A program made the position numbers and the translations under genes. The notes under the pieces were generated by a model that had not been told where the DNA came from, made no database searches, and worked only from the letters and a program-made list of their open reading frames with translations. Below, one piece after another: positions 11,615-22,918 of a DNA stretch of 64,000 nt; the first letter of the stretch is position 1, and each line of letters starts with the position of its first letter. The stretch comes from Scedosporium boydii. Taxonomy: Eukaryota > Ascomycota > Sordariomycetes > Microascales > Microascaceae. The stretch lies in assembly GCA_002221725.1 (NCBI GenBank), contig NJFT01000156.1, positions 35,216 to 99,215 on the forward strand, given 5' to 3'.

Positions 11615-12168
11615 GGCGGGCAGACGGAAAGAAACTCGGAATCGCGACGGGTAGGGACTTCGAATTGATTATCTCCTCGTAAGGGCGGCCTTCGAGTCGG
11701 GAGCGCCGGGCGTCGATCGTAGAAGAGAAGTCGGCTCGATTTGCGTGGTTCCCAATTGAAGTTGGCTGCCAAAAGAAAGAGCCTCTTTTCGCGATGGGAA
11801 GGTGGTTGATGCTTAGTCATTGGGTACTCCGGCGTCATCTGTTTTTCTGGAGAGGCTATTGGTTGGCGGGTGGTGACAGATTGTCCCACCTGGTGAGCCT
11901 GTAATTGACGATGTCGGAGACCGGAGATGCGAAACTCAGGCCATCTGGAGCTTGAGGGATCCGCGTGGGCTGATCACTGGACTTGGAGGGCGCCTTCTCG
12001 GTGTAAGAGCGGAGAGGCCAAGAGAGAGATCAAGTGAACTCATCCTTAACCTCCTCCCACTTTGATCATATTTGATCATATATCCTCACATACTCACATA
12101 GAGGAACACCATAGCAACCTTATTCAAACTACCAAAGCTCGTAAACTCCTCCCCCACTACAAACAAAC
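11615..12168. promoter_or_regulatory. Divergent promoter region with a tandem 10-bp repeat
   Basis: This gap lies between two start codons. TTTGATCATA occurs twice in perfect tandem at 12061-12080, each copy holding the palindrome TGATCA, about 90-110 bp before the start at 12169. No gene seen. Confidence 0.4.
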
Positions 12169-12642
12169 ATGCCCGAGTTCTTCAAAACAAGCTACATCCT
12201 AGGCACGGCCTTCATCGGCCTAGGCATCTACCCCTTCATTCGTCGCGCCCCCCTCCCCATCATCGGGCAACCTCTCCCCCTCTTCTCCACCGACGAGGCC
12301 GCCATCAAGAAATCCTCCACGGCCCTCGCCGCCACCGAGGACCACGCCGCCTCGGACCTCGACTCGCTCATCAACCTGCTGCTACGCCAAAAGGGCTCGC
12401 GCGACATCGCCCTGGGATTCCTGTTTCTCTCGCACGAGGGCCACGGAGACGATATGGCCGTCGGTGTGCTCATGAGCATGGTGGGCGCCGTGGATCTCGT
12501 CGACGCCGTGGAGATGTGGAGGAGGGGTGGGGAGGAGGGACAGAGGAAGGCGCTGGGGTATTTGGCTTCGGGGGCGGTTATGATTGTTTTGGCGTGGAAG
12601 AAGTTGGGGTTGACGGAGGTGATTAAGTCGAGGTGGTTCTAA
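12169..12642 (+). CDS. Small integral membrane protein, DUF4267-like
   Basis: Uncharacterised 157-aa protein without introns. Hydrophobic segments are visible at about 8-24 (YILGTAFIGLGIYPFI), 82-89 (IALGFLFL), 99-115 (AVGVLMSMVGAVDLVDA) and 128-147 (LGYLASGAVMIVLAWKK), so three or four membrane helices are likely. The KGSRDIALGF segment resembles the G-x-R-D motif of fungal DUF4267 membrane proteins, which is the basis of the tentative family call. Between helices 1 and 2 lies a polar loop. No enzyme motif is seen and no function is known for the family. The start is supported by an upstream pyrimidine- and A-rich leader. The product ends VIKSRWF. Confidence 0.75.
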   Translation: MPEFFKTSYILGTAFIGLGIYPFIRRAPLPIIGQPLPLFSTDEAAIKKSSTALAATEDHAASDLDSLINLLLRQKGSRDIALGFLFLSHEGHGDDMAVGVLMSMVGAVDLVDAVEMWRRGGEEGQRKALGYLASGAVMIVLAWKKLGLTEVIKSRWF

Positions 12643-13013
12643 GAGTGACGGGGGATTGATCTTTTTGGTTTTCTGTATGTACCTCTTTTGGGGGGGTTGT
12701 TTCTTTTAGGTTGTTAAGTCTTGCTACGTTTGATCTCCTATCCCCTCGTTGCTGGGTGTAAGAGATGGCGACTGAGACTGACAGAAGGGGGAGAAGTCAC
12801 AATATCAATGATACCATTTCTTATAGCAGCTTTTCACATACAAGACCTTTTTTTCGCGAATCCTCAGGTCGGACATTTGGAGCTATGTGAAAAGGAAATA
12901 TTTACATCGAACGGGTAATCGAACAGGCCAGAAGTTAAAATGAGTAGGATGGATCAATAATCCAACCTTCGAGCCTTCACAGACAAACACATACATCCTA
13001 GAAACATATTCAC
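12643..13013. other. Convergent 3' region between the DUF4267-like and GMC genes
   Basis: No supported gene. It holds the 3' ends of the flanking genes. Confidence 0.5.
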
Positions 13014-15374
13014 CTAGTGCTTCAGTGATCGCTTCATCTTCTTGCACTTGGGAGCTTCCTTCGCCGGCTCCTCGGCCTCCTCAGAAGGCCAGGATCGAAT
13101 AATGATATCAGCAGCCTAAACCTCGTTAGCATCCATTTCCTTCGTCAACATCATCAGAAAATAATAGAATAGAGCAAAACAACTTACCTTCTCGCCAATG
13201 GCATAAGCAGTAGCACTGGTATGCGTTCCAGGAATTATGGGAATAATACTAATATCCGCAACCCTCACCCTCTCCAATCCATGCACCTTCAAATCCGGAC
13301 CAACCACGCCTCCCTTCTCCTTGGGCATCATCGACGCCGTGCAGCAAGGATGCATGAACGAAGGCGTAATAGTATTCCGGATATACTCCGTGATGTCCTC
13401 CACCGCCGTCACATTCGCGCCAGGAGAGACCTCCCTAGCACCCAAAGCCTGCATCGTCTCCGTCTCATAGTACCGTCTGAAAAACGGCAAGAAGCGCGAC
13501 ATGACCTCCATATCGATGGGATTGGCACCAGTCCTATAATCAATGATGGGTTCGGCGTCGTGATCCTCGGGATTGAGCTGCACGGTCCCGCGGCTAAGCG
13601 GCTTAAGAAGGAACCCTCCTCCGGGCGTCGAGCTCATCCAGGGGGCCTCGAGGACGGGGTGCTCGGGGTTCTCAAGCGCGTCAGCCAAAACGGCAAGCTG
13701 CGCGAGGTAGCCATCCTTGACGCTCTCGGGTGTTCCTTCGGAGAGGTAGTCGAGCGCCGAGCCGTCTTCGATCTGTGCGCGGATGGCGGCGACGATGTCG
13801 GCTGAGTCTTCGGTGATAACAGGCAGGGAGAGGTAGATGGCGCTATTGCCCATAGCGAGGGTGTATGGGCCTTTGGCGGGGCGTTCGGCGTAGAGGTCGA
13901 GGGCTTCTTTGGCGAAGGTTTCGTTGCTGTTGATGGAGCCTTGGCTGGGTTGGATGGACTCGGCGACTAATTCACTCCATGATTAGTTTCGAACGAACTC
14001 TGAGCCATATATACTCATCCCCTGAGAAGACTTACGCGCAAAGGAAGATCCAGGGCCGCAATGATCCTGGAAATTATGTCCCACGCCAGGCAAGTCAACC
14101 ACAACCTCAATACCAGCAGCTTCCAAAAACTCTGCCTCTCCAATGCCACTCCTCTGCAGAATCTGGGGTGAGTGAATAGCCCCAGCCGAAACGACAACCT
14201 CCAATTTGGGCGTAACAGTCTTAACATCATCCTCACTATCCGAGCCTACGGGCTTGAATTCGACAGCCGGAGGAGCATCGGCCTCGCCTACGATGAGACG
14301 CGTGACCTTGTGTCCAACGAGAAGGTCGTAGTTGGACCGGTCCTCGATGACTTCGAGGTAGTGGCCACGGCCGGCGTGAGACCGTTGGCCGTCGAGGTAG
14401 TACTGCGAGGCGGGGACCCAGCAGACGCCGTGTTTGTCGCCGCCGGCGCATTCCTTGGGCGAGGGGAGACCCATCTCGATGAAGTTGTCCCAGGCGATTT
14501 CTGACAGTAACTCGTGAATTAGCCTTAAAGGCTCTTAAAAGCTCTGTTTCTGGGGGAGAGACTGGGCTGGCCCGCTGTTTGTAAAGCTTACTCTGGACGG
14601 GGAACTGGTATTGGGCATAGACGGCCTGGATGTGAGAGACGTTCTCGCCGTATGCGGCATCAACATCCCACGTGTATCCGTACAGTTCGGCGTTCTCCTC
14701 CGAAGGCTCGAAGAAAGTGACGCTCTGCAACGAATATAAAGTTAGCTTCTTCTTCCCCCTTCCCTCTCCCATAACTACCTAGAGGCTAGATATGCGTAAT
14801 ATGTATATCCTCACCTTCTTGAAAAACGGCAAAATATTATCCCAGTCCCAACTCTCCTCACTATCATCAAACTCAGGGCTACCAATCTTGGCCCAGTCGT
14901 CATAATCGAGCTTATGCCCACGATCGAAGAACTGTCCGTTGATGGTCGAGCTCCCACCGACAGTCATTCCCACGGTAAGCGAGGCACGTCGATTGTTCAG
15001 AGCCGGAATGGGAAGCGACTGGATGTTGAGACGCTTGTTGCCCGGACCGCCACCGGGAGGCTCGAAAACAGCCTCAGCGTCTTCGACGACACCATACTCT
15101 ATGACGAGGGTATTTCCTAGACTCGTCATGTTAATAGCTTCTTCGTAGAACATCCGCAGGAGGAATGAGATGCAGACATACGCTCAGGAAAAGCCTCGCT
15201 GAGACGGTCGGCAATGGTAAGACCTGCCGTTCCACCGCCAACGACAACGAAATCGTAATTGTCGCGAAGCTCCTCAACCTGTCTCTTGACAACCCTCCCA
15301 ATCCCGCTCCTATGCGGCAACGCGCCCGCCAACGCAAGCGTACCGAGAAGGACGAGTGCCCGAGTCGAAGCCAT
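13014..15374 (-). CDS. Secreted GMC oxidoreductase (glucose-methanol-choline family, AA3-like)
   Basis: FAD-dependent alcohol/sugar oxidase or dehydrogenase; the substrate cannot be told from sequence. Six exons on the minus strand: 15374-15182, 15116-14815, 14724-14592, 14500-14036, 13966-13188 and 13115-13014, giving 657 aa. A signal peptide ([20 protein letters not shown]) is followed by the FAD dinucleotide motif [16 protein letters not shown] near 44-59. The first GMC signature region reads [18 protein letters not shown] and the second is [15 protein letters not shown]. The C-terminal domain has [11 protein letters not shown], where the first catalytic His is expected, and [19 protein letters not shown], with the second. 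The tail after IIIRSWP is unusual for a secreted enzyme: about 24 lysine/glutamate-rich residues ending [11 protein letters not shown]. An upstream in-frame ATG at 15476 would bury the signal peptide, so 15374 is preferred. Confidence 0.9.
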
Positions 15375-16484
15375 CGTCAATTGCTCAAGATATTTTCTCA
15401 ATCTGGATTCTTTCTGGGTTGTCCTCGCTTCCAATTGAGCAATGCCTTGGCGGAATCGCTTTCCATGAGAGATCATCCATCACAATCTTCCAAGAAGTCC
15501 ATGTTCTCCGCATCTTCATATATACCAAGGCTCGCCAAGTTCCCTTTCCCCTCAATCTCACATCTCCAAAACTTGCACTCGTATAAATTGCTGTCATCCA
15601 ATTTTCCCGTCCGATAGTACGATTGCTTCCCCATCCTCTCCGCTTCGGGTCCGGCCTGTCATTGCGGCCTCAACCCCGAAGTATGTCCTGCAAGCCATAT
15701 ATATCCACAGCCTGCTCCTCGTTCTTCTCATATATTCTCTCCAGGGACACCCTCTGATCTCTGCCTAAAAAGGAGACACTTGAACATTTCCAATTACCCA
15801 AAATCCCATGTTATACTTATTGGCCCAGTTATAGGCCCAGTTATAACCTCTTCCCACTTCGATTTATTGATTGTTTCCCCCCCGCACTCATGTCCCGGAC
15901 GGCTGAGGCCAAGGTTTCTCGAGCCGGCAGTTTGACAGCTTGCCCTGAATTCCCGGCTTTTATTAACTGGCGGGCACCTTCCGGCAGAAGCAAGGTCGGC
16001 CGCCGCTCATCTTGAAGTGCCTGTGTCTTGATCTTGTCTGTCGGATGGCTTTCGGGATGACCGGTCGCCGAGGATCTCATGGATCATAATTTATGCATTC
16101 CTGCCAATTGAATATGTGGTTAATGTGTAGCAAGATTCAACACTGCGCTTCGGCCGTGTTATTTGGGAAGCCTCCATAGAACAGACGCAGACGCGCAATC
16201 AATGGTCAATCATCCTCAGCCGAAACGAGCAATTCAATCTCGCTTGTGCTCCTCGATATATCCTCGACGGTTCACTAAACAGCAAGAATCACAATCACAA
16301 TAGGCACCCAAAAAAAGGATGTACCTTTCATGAACCATTTCCTCATAAAGTTAAGAAACCCCAAAAATCCTCTAATTTACAAAGAGCTGTTCCAACAGGG
16401 TATATCTCGCCCCCATGCACACCTCCCTCTGTTCTATCTAAACACGGCCAAATCCTAACAACCTTCCCCTCACAAGAATGCCTT
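15375..16484. other. Intergenic region between the GMC oxidoreductase promoter and FCP1 3' end
   Basis: No supported gene in about 1.1 kb. The part next to 15374 is the GMC promoter by position. A direct repeat of CCCAGTTATA lies around 15824-15845. Confidence 0.45.
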
Positions 16485-18965
16485 CTAGCCATTCTCCTGA
16501 GCCTCCAACTCCGCTAATAAGTCGGCCTCGAGGTCCTCCTCGAACGACCCCCTCCTCTCCTCCTCCACGTCGCCGGGCGCCCTCTTCTCTCCCTGATGCG
16601 TTTCGTCCTCGGCGGACCCGGAAGCAGGAGGATCGGAAACATCTCCGTTCGTCAGCCGCTGGCGTTTAGCTGCACCGCTTTCGGCCTCTTCCTCGGCCCT
16701 CCTCTTAGCGCCAGACTGAGATGAAGGTGTTGGTTTGGATGAAGGCCCAGATTCCTCGCCATCAATTTCAACGTCCTCATCCCCCTCCTCCTCTTCTTCC
16801 TCCTCCTCTTCGTCTAGGTCGGAGGCATCGCTGCCAAGGAATTCGGCAAGCTCATCGTCGGCGCCCTCCCAATCAAAAGTCTTCAGGTCGTCGATCGGGC
16901 TGTTAGCGCCTGCTTCGATCTGATGAGGCATGACATGGTCGACGTCGATGACGAGCTTCTCGCCTGCCTCGCCTGCGTTGCCCTCTTCCTCCTCTTCCTC
17001 CCCTTCGTCGTGGTCATCACCATGACCATTACCGGCATCCTCGTCGAGTGCGAGCGCTTGCTTTTGGGCCGACTCATCAATAATCGTCAGCGTCGGGGTC
17101 GCTTCGGCATTCTCGTCCTCGTCGGCATCAGAAACCTCCGCCGAGGGTGGCTTTACAGACGGTCGTTTCCTGTCCGACGGGTGCACCTCGACCAAGTACG
17201 GTGTTTCGTCGAGCGCCTTCCATTGGCTAAGACAGTCGATGAGCCAGTACTGGTTGACGATTTTGATGCTCGGTATCTTGGCAGCCTGTCGCAACTTCTC
17301 CGTTCGCGGCCGCTGTGTCGATACGACGAGATGCGTCACCCGCTTAGAGATCCGCGTGTCCAAATCCGCACCGAAACTCATAATCTGGAGTCCGAGTTCA
17401 GACTGCAGCACGTCGACGCCGAGGGGCACGAGGCCCGACAGAACAACGACGCATCCCTTCAGTACCTCGCTTTTGAGCTCATCCAGAATGTATCCCGCGT
17501 CGGGGATGAGAGACAAGTCATCCTTGCCTTCAGGATTCCGCTCGTCGTAGTGTTTGTAAAATTCTTTGTGTATGTTGGTCAGGTGTCGCTTAATGTGTGA
17601 AAGTTCTTCGTCGTCATCGCGAAGAATGTGGTGCCTCACCACCGACGATGATGACGATGACGATGATGTGGCATTGGCCGACTCTTCCGCCTTCTGCGCG
17701 AGATCGTCTTCCTTGTCCAACTCTTCCTGCATGTGAAGCAGCGGCCGCTCCGTGATCTGCTTCGCGAGAGACTTCTCCTGCAATGCCGCCTGCTCCAGCT
17801 GTAGCGCCTTATCCTGGCCGCTACTCATGCTTACTAGATCGTCGAGTGCAGATGCCGTTTTGATTGCCGCCGCGTCGCCTGTCGACGCAGCCACAGCCGC
17901 GCTAAGAGGGCTAAGAGGAGTGCTGCCATTCGTCGCCTTTGGCGGGGCGGGGAGGATATCCTGTCTCTTGGGCAGGAAGCTGGAGTTAATGTCGCCGATT
18001 CCTTTGAAAAAGTCGTAGGGGGTAACCTTGACTAGATTCGGCCGGTTCCTGGGCCAGACATCGGACCTGTCGTCGATAATAACGACCATGTCAGTGCTGA
18101 CGGGAAACAGCCGGTGGAGGTTTTTGGAAATTATATTTCCGTTTTCATCTCGCGATATTACGCGGTCGCCAAAGTACTTCTTCTCGGGATCGATAAGTTT
18201 TGCAATATTGATGGCATAGGCGCGGGTACCCATGGTGTAGACGTGCATCTCGTACATGTCTACCATGGTCTCGAGGAACTCCGCGAGACCGGGTCGCATC
18301 TTGATGTAATACCAACAGCCGGTAGCCAAGCCCCGAGGCCCGTCGTCGTTAAGCTGGAAACTCTTGATATCCTTGACGGCTTCATAGTTGGGGTTGTTCG
18401 GATCGCTCTGCCACTCCCCAATGGTGGGTTCTATACACGCGTGGATGATGGTCTGATCGAGATCCACGACGAGGCTTAGCTTGCGCTGCTCGAGCAGGCG
18501 CCTTTGAGTTGCGTGTTCTACCCTCGCGGCAAGGTTCGAGCTAACTGTGAGGCCAGTGCTATCGTGCGTCATGTTGATGGTAGCGCGCGACGTCTCGGGC
18601 TTGTCGGACGACCAATCCATTTCCGTCATGTCTTTGCCGCATATCGCGCAGAGACCCTGGAATTGGATCTCATGTGTGCAGGATTCTTCGATCACCATGC
18701 ACGGCGCATCCTTCTCAATCGTGGCACCCTCATGGATGCGCCACTCCGTCAGCTTGCCATCGGCAGGAGACTCCCACGACACGAGGGTGACTTGCTCTTC
18801 CTCCCTCGTTTCGCCGCGGAACGAGTCACCAACCTCTTTCATCCATTTGAACTTGTACTCGAAGACGGGCTCACGCTTCTTGACCTCGTCGCCGGGTGAT
18901 TTTAACAGCTTGGTTATCGTGATGGGGTAGCGCAAGCGCGACCCTAGGGACAGTATCTTGGTCAT
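16485..18965 (-). CDS. FCP1: RNA polymerase II CTD phosphatase FCP1
   Basis: Nuclear Mg-dependent phosphatase that removes phosphate from the C-terminal domain of RNA polymerase II so it can be recycled. A single exon encodes 826 aa. A biotinyl/lipoyl-like N-terminal segment (about 15-95) is typical of FCP1. A Cys pair CAICG is near 106-110. The FCPH catalytic motif VVDLDQT has its two aspartates at 168 and 170, and the second motif VVIIDDRSDVW follows at about 290-300. A coiled, Ser/Glu-rich linker leads to a BRCT domain at about 510-605 (LKGCVVVLSG ... NQYWLIDCLSQW). The last 220 residues are very acidic, with several Glu runs, and end in LEAQENG. The acidic tail matches the TFIIF-binding tail of the family. 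The start MTKILSLGSRLRYPI fits fungal homologues. Confidence 0.96.
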   Translation of the reverse strand: MTKILSLGSRLRYPITITKLLKSPGDEVKKREPVFEYKFKWMKEVGDSFRGETREEEQVTLVSWESPADGKLTEWRIHEGATIEKDAPCMVIEESCTHEIQFQGLCAICGKDMTEMDWSSDKPETSRATINMTHDSTGLTVSSNLAARVEHATQRRLLEQRKLSLVVDLDQTIIHACIEPTIGEWQSDPNNPNYEAVKDIKSFQLNDDGPRGLATGCWYYIKMRPGLAEFLETMVDMYEMHVYTMGTRAYAINIAKLIDPEKKYFGDRVISRDENGNIISKNLHRLFPVSTDMVVIIDDRSDVWPRNRPNLVKVTPYDFFKGIGDINSSFLPKRQDILPAPPKATNGSTPLSPLSAAVAASTGDAAAIKTASALDDLVSMSSGQDKALQLEQAALQEKSLAKQITERPLLHMQEELDKEDDLAQKAEESANATSSSSSSSSVVRHHILRDDDEELSHIKRHLTNIHKEFYKHYDERNPEGKDDLSLIPDAGYILDELKSEVLKGCVVVLSGLVPLGVDVLQSELGLQIMSFGADLDTRISKRVTHLVVSTQRPRTEKLRQAAKIPSIKIVNQYWLIDCLSQWKALDETPYLVEVHPSDRKRPSVKPPSAEVSDADEDENAEATPTLTIIDESAQKQALALDEDAGNGHGDDHDEGEEEEEEGNAGEAGEKLVIDVDHVMPHQIEAGANSPIDDLKTFDWEGADDELAEFLGSDASDLDEEEEEEEEEGDEDVEIDGEESGPSSKPTPSSQSGAKRRAEEEAESGAAKRQRLTNGDVSDPPASGSAEDETHQGEKRAPGDVEEERRGSFEEDLEADLLAELEAQENG

Positions 18966-20893
18966 GTTGGGGACATGTGTGTTGGGTGCGGCAATCCCAT
19001 CACCGGGACATTTATGGTTGGGTGTTATATCGTATCAAAGAAAGCGCGTTGGAACAGGTGTCTCTTGCTGAACGCGGTAGTCGGAAAAAAAAGGTAAGAT
19101 GGTGGCGCTCTTTGTTCCGTGTCAATGGTGGGGAGCGAGAATGGCGGTATGCTGGCAACAAGGGTCGTCTGATGGCTGGCATGCACCTCGCTCGACGGGG
19201 ACGGGCAATGCGAAAGGGGAGAATGGATTGGAAACGGTCTCAAGAGGTCCCTTGAAAATATGTGCTACTGCTGTCAATCCGCGGTATCCGATTCAGAAGG
19301 GTGGGGGGTGAAGTAAGTGAGGATGTAAAATTGGGGAGAAGCGCGAGTTGGAGTGTCTTGGAAGTTGTGGAATGACTAAGGCGCGACGCGGAACGGGGCC
19401 AGGTCAATGGTAGCTTCCCAAGGCGCGACAATAAGGTGATGAGGCTTGTCGTTGGATTTCGATTCCGGGGCGGATTAACAATGCTGCCAGCAAGGTTCCG
19501 GTGATGCAAGGGCAAAGGGGGTGGAAAATTGGAGGGGAAAAGAAGTAATCGAATGGTAATGGGTATGTATGATGGTGACGAGGCGTGCGAGGCGAAGATG
19601 CTTCGCGTTGATCATCAAATTCCTGAGGTAAAGATAAAAAAGACCAAGACTCGTCAATGTTCTTGGCAGACGGGAGACTCAAAACTAGAGCTGGAGCTTT
19701 GGCTGCGAAGAAGTGGTTCTGGACCACAGCGGAACAAGGAGAAAAGAGGGAAGAGTGAGCAGCGGACCATGGTACCTTTGTACTCGTACAGCTTGGAAGC
19801 TCCCTGCAATTGTGCTTGCAAAACCCGGGAGAAACCCCACTTATATACTTGTAGCTGGTGAGAAGCAAGGACAAGGTATTGTGTATTAGTACTTATCTCA
19901 CGTCGAAATCAATATACGTTTGAAGCCAAATCGACTGGAGATCTAAGTACTACTACTATTAACCAGTAATTTCCTCAGCTATTGTACCTTTTCCCCGAGC
20001 CACAGAGCCGTGACATGGTGTGGCTGGATATGCGAAACTGGTCCGTGCGTGAATAGCTTCCAAGTCCCCTGTACCCCTCGTCAGGTTGCGCTTGCAATGA
20101 CCATTCAAAAAAAAAATGTTGTACTTCGTACGAAGGTACCTCGTCGTTGTTCAATTGCATTGCATCCCCAAATGCCCCCACATCTCTGACCTCATCCAAC
20201 CCACATGCACCTTCCTCGAATCATAAATGCTTCACCGTACAAAAGTAGATTGCTGTTTGTAGCAATGTCGTGCCTCTGTACAAGAGTAGAGACTACCCCA
20301 GGTCTTCAAGTCTGCTGTTCCATATACAGTTTAATTGAATTATCTGCCTAGAATAGAGCGCATTCTGTAGAACACAACCTAGAAGGACCAATTGAGGGAT
20401 TCACCAGCCACAATTTAGTGAGGTAGTTGAGGTAGATTGGAATCGATGTCATGCACGTGTTGGAGTGAGGTCCCGACTTGGGAGTCAATTGATGCGACAA
20501 GACTTCGTCCTATCATCTATCATCGGTCTTTCTGCTTAGCGGACAGGTGATCTCACACCTTTCGCCACCGATCAATTCCTCTCCAAATAGCTGGCCCTCT
20601 ATCCACACTACTTGGTACTTGACCCAGCGTGGTATCCTCAAGCATCTGCAACATCAGGTGAGAGAGAGCTAACGACGCCCAGCTCACATTTGTGACCGTT
20701 ATGCATAACACCACGCGATGTTAGGTCTCCATGCTTCCCGTACAGCAACTCCTTGGGATTATTTTCATCTCAATGTGTGGTAGATACTATTGTGTTCTTC
20801 AATTTGTTATGGTTTTTCGCATGGGCGGATGGCCCATTTGCTTAAAGACCTTCCTCTGAGATGTCTCTAGCCGCCCTCCCTCCATCAATAATC
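18966..20893. other. Intergenic region upstream of FCP1 with a compact palindromic element
   Basis: Open frames here (longest 156 codons, minus strand, 19404-19874) have low complexity and no domain, so none is accepted. A near-perfect palindrome sits at 20121-20139: TACTTCGTA followed directly by its inverted copy with one extra G. A CACGTG core is near 20455. Confidence 0.45.
20121..20139. repeat. Palindromic element: TACTTCGTA joined to its inverted copy
   Basis: The sequence reads GTACTTCGTACGAAGGTAC, an imperfect 19-nt palindrome. It is the most complete copy of a short motif that recurs between genes throughout the window. Function unknown. Confidence 0.7.
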
Positions 20894-21995
20894 CTAATAC
20901 TTCGGCGCATCTGTCAACGGCACATACCGGACACCAAACAACTTGGTCCTCGTAATCTTTCCATTCTCATCCTTGTCGATGTTCCAAACATGCTGATCCC
21001 ATCCGCCGATATCGTCATCCACGGGAATAAACAGTCTACGTATAAAGAACCGTTAGCAAAACCACAGGAGCCTCAGAAACCAAGGTTTATCGCAGGCAGT
21101 GGAAAAAAAAAGACATCCTCCCAGCAAAATTCACACATAGACTCTTACCTGCCAGGCGACTTCAGCTGCGCCAAAAGCTCCTCATGGACTTCCTTCGCCG
21201 AAGCCCCAACATGAATAGCATCCCACCCTTCTCCCCCCGCTTCCTCACCCTCCCTCGGCTCCTCAACCCACCCCTTCCTCCCATCCCCAACGGTAAACTT
21301 GACCTTTCCCGAGTCCAAAAACTCCCTGCCCTCCTTGCTCTTCTTCATGTTCCTCTCTCCTAGCTCCTTGAGCTGCTTGATGTGCTCGACGCCCACGACG
21401 AGGCCCTTGTCGCCCACCAGCTCGGCCATCAGATGGGTGAGATAGCCTGAGCCTGAACCAATGTCGAGCACGCGGGGTGCTGGACGGCTGGCCGTAGGTA
21501 CCATGAAGTCGACGAGGTTCTCCATAGCTGTGGCGTGCATGTGCGGCGCTGAGATAGTTGCCCCGTAGCCGATGGGCTGCGGTGCATCTTCGTATGCCAT
21601 ATCCGGCGCGTAGTGCCCCCGGTCAACCTATATATTTGAATACTCATCAGCATATGAGATTATACAGCACATAACTCCCGGGCTGCTCCAGTAATGTAGA
21701 AACCAAGTATCCCCGGTCCACAAGGATTGTTAAAGCTCACGTTGAGGAATGCCTCTTTCACTCGAGTATCTTTGAGGAGACCATGCCTCGCCATATTCTC
21801 CACCAGCTCCGAGTTGGAAGTTCCCGTGCTTCTCCACGCCATTTTCAACGCTTTTGCGAACGAGCTGGTATTTCTTATCTCGGTTGTCCCTGAGTCCTTA
21901 GTCGAAGCGTACGCTGGGAAAATGATCCTAGGCACGAAAGGCGGATATCGGAATCGAATAGTCCTGATGCGTGAGAAGGATCTCCTTGATATCAT
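20894..21995 (-). CDS. Protein-L-isoaspartate O-methyltransferase (PIMT/PCMT)
   Basis: S-adenosylmethionine-dependent enzyme that methylates damaged isoaspartyl residues so proteins can be repaired. Exons on the minus strand are 21995-21741, 21627-21149 and 21035-20894. The long form is 291 aa. Starting at the internal ATG (21842, [14 protein letters not shown]) it is 240 aa, the usual length. Family motifs are [38 protein letters not shown], cut here by intron 1 after KEAFLN, then [18 protein letters not shown] (SAM binding), and the C-terminal RLFIPVDDD. The 51-residue extension before MAWRS begins [19 protein letters not shown], rich in Arg/Ser and without acids, so it could be a mitochondrial presequence. 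Which start is used is uncertain. Confidence 0.93.
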
Positions 21996-22918
21996 TAATA
22001 GGTTGTTGCAGGCTATTTATAAGTTGCTCAGCTCCGAAGGCGTGATCTGACGCAGAAACAAGATCCTCGTATTTCAACACAATGAGGGATCTTCCTCCAT
22101 TAAAAACAAACGAAAACCTCTCCCTGTGGGAAAGCAAGTAACGAGGTTGGTGGCGCCGTGTCACAATCGAATCAATTTGAATGATCTGGTGGTGATGTGA
22201 TGATCTAATAATCGTATGAAGTCACCATCACCCAAGACTCAAAGTGCGGGGAGGAAGCGGCACATGGCGCATGAGTTGAGGTGTCTCGTTCTGCAGCATT
22301 AGCATGCAGTTATATGCTGTCTTGGGTTGGTTTTACCAGTTCAGAGTTTAGTCAGAATCCAGAGTTACTTTTGCCCGTTTGATTCAATTGTTTGTTCCCT
22401 TTGAGCATCAATGATGACTTGGATTTTGCGACATTTACGTGGAGGAACCGGAACTAAAGAGACAAAAGAGAAGTCTGGCGAGGCATGTTCATGTTCCTGG
22501 ATGTCAAACGCCAAACCGTTTAAGACGCCAAATCTAGCAGGCTAACCAAAGTAACATACATACGCGCAGCTTCACTCCATTTCTTCCTCTGGCGTATGGG
22601 AATAAATAGCACTGGATTCACGAAGGGACTGTAGTGACTTAGTAGATTGCGGTTTCTACATCAATTGGATCAGTAGTCTCCGAAACAGCAAGGAAATGGT
22701 ATTGTTTTTCGAGACGAAATGAAGCCTCAATGCTTCATGTGAGTGAGCATATGACCAAAAAAAAGTGAGAATCAGATAGGAAAGTCGCCGTATGCCCGTG
22801 TGATGTAGTAATACATTATATCCGCCGTCCGTACCCAAACAAGGAAAATAGAAAAGTGAGAGAGAGAGAGAGGAAGGAAAAAGAAGTGCAAAGATGAAGC
22901 AATGACTGCAGGTGCCGT
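21996..22918. other. Intergenic region between PIMT promoter and BSD2 3' end
   Basis: No supported gene. A (GA)n run lies at about 22857-22872 in the BSD2 3' region. Confidence 0.45.

Noticed and set aside
15375..15476. Upstream ATG at 15476 for the GMC oxidoreductase
   Set aside because: It would place 34 charged residues before the signal peptide; the start at 15374 gives a normal secretion signal.
19404..19874. 156-codon open frame upstream of FCP1 as a possible small gene
   Set aside because: Low complexity (Ser/Pro/His), no domain, and its position suits an FCP1 leader or promoter.
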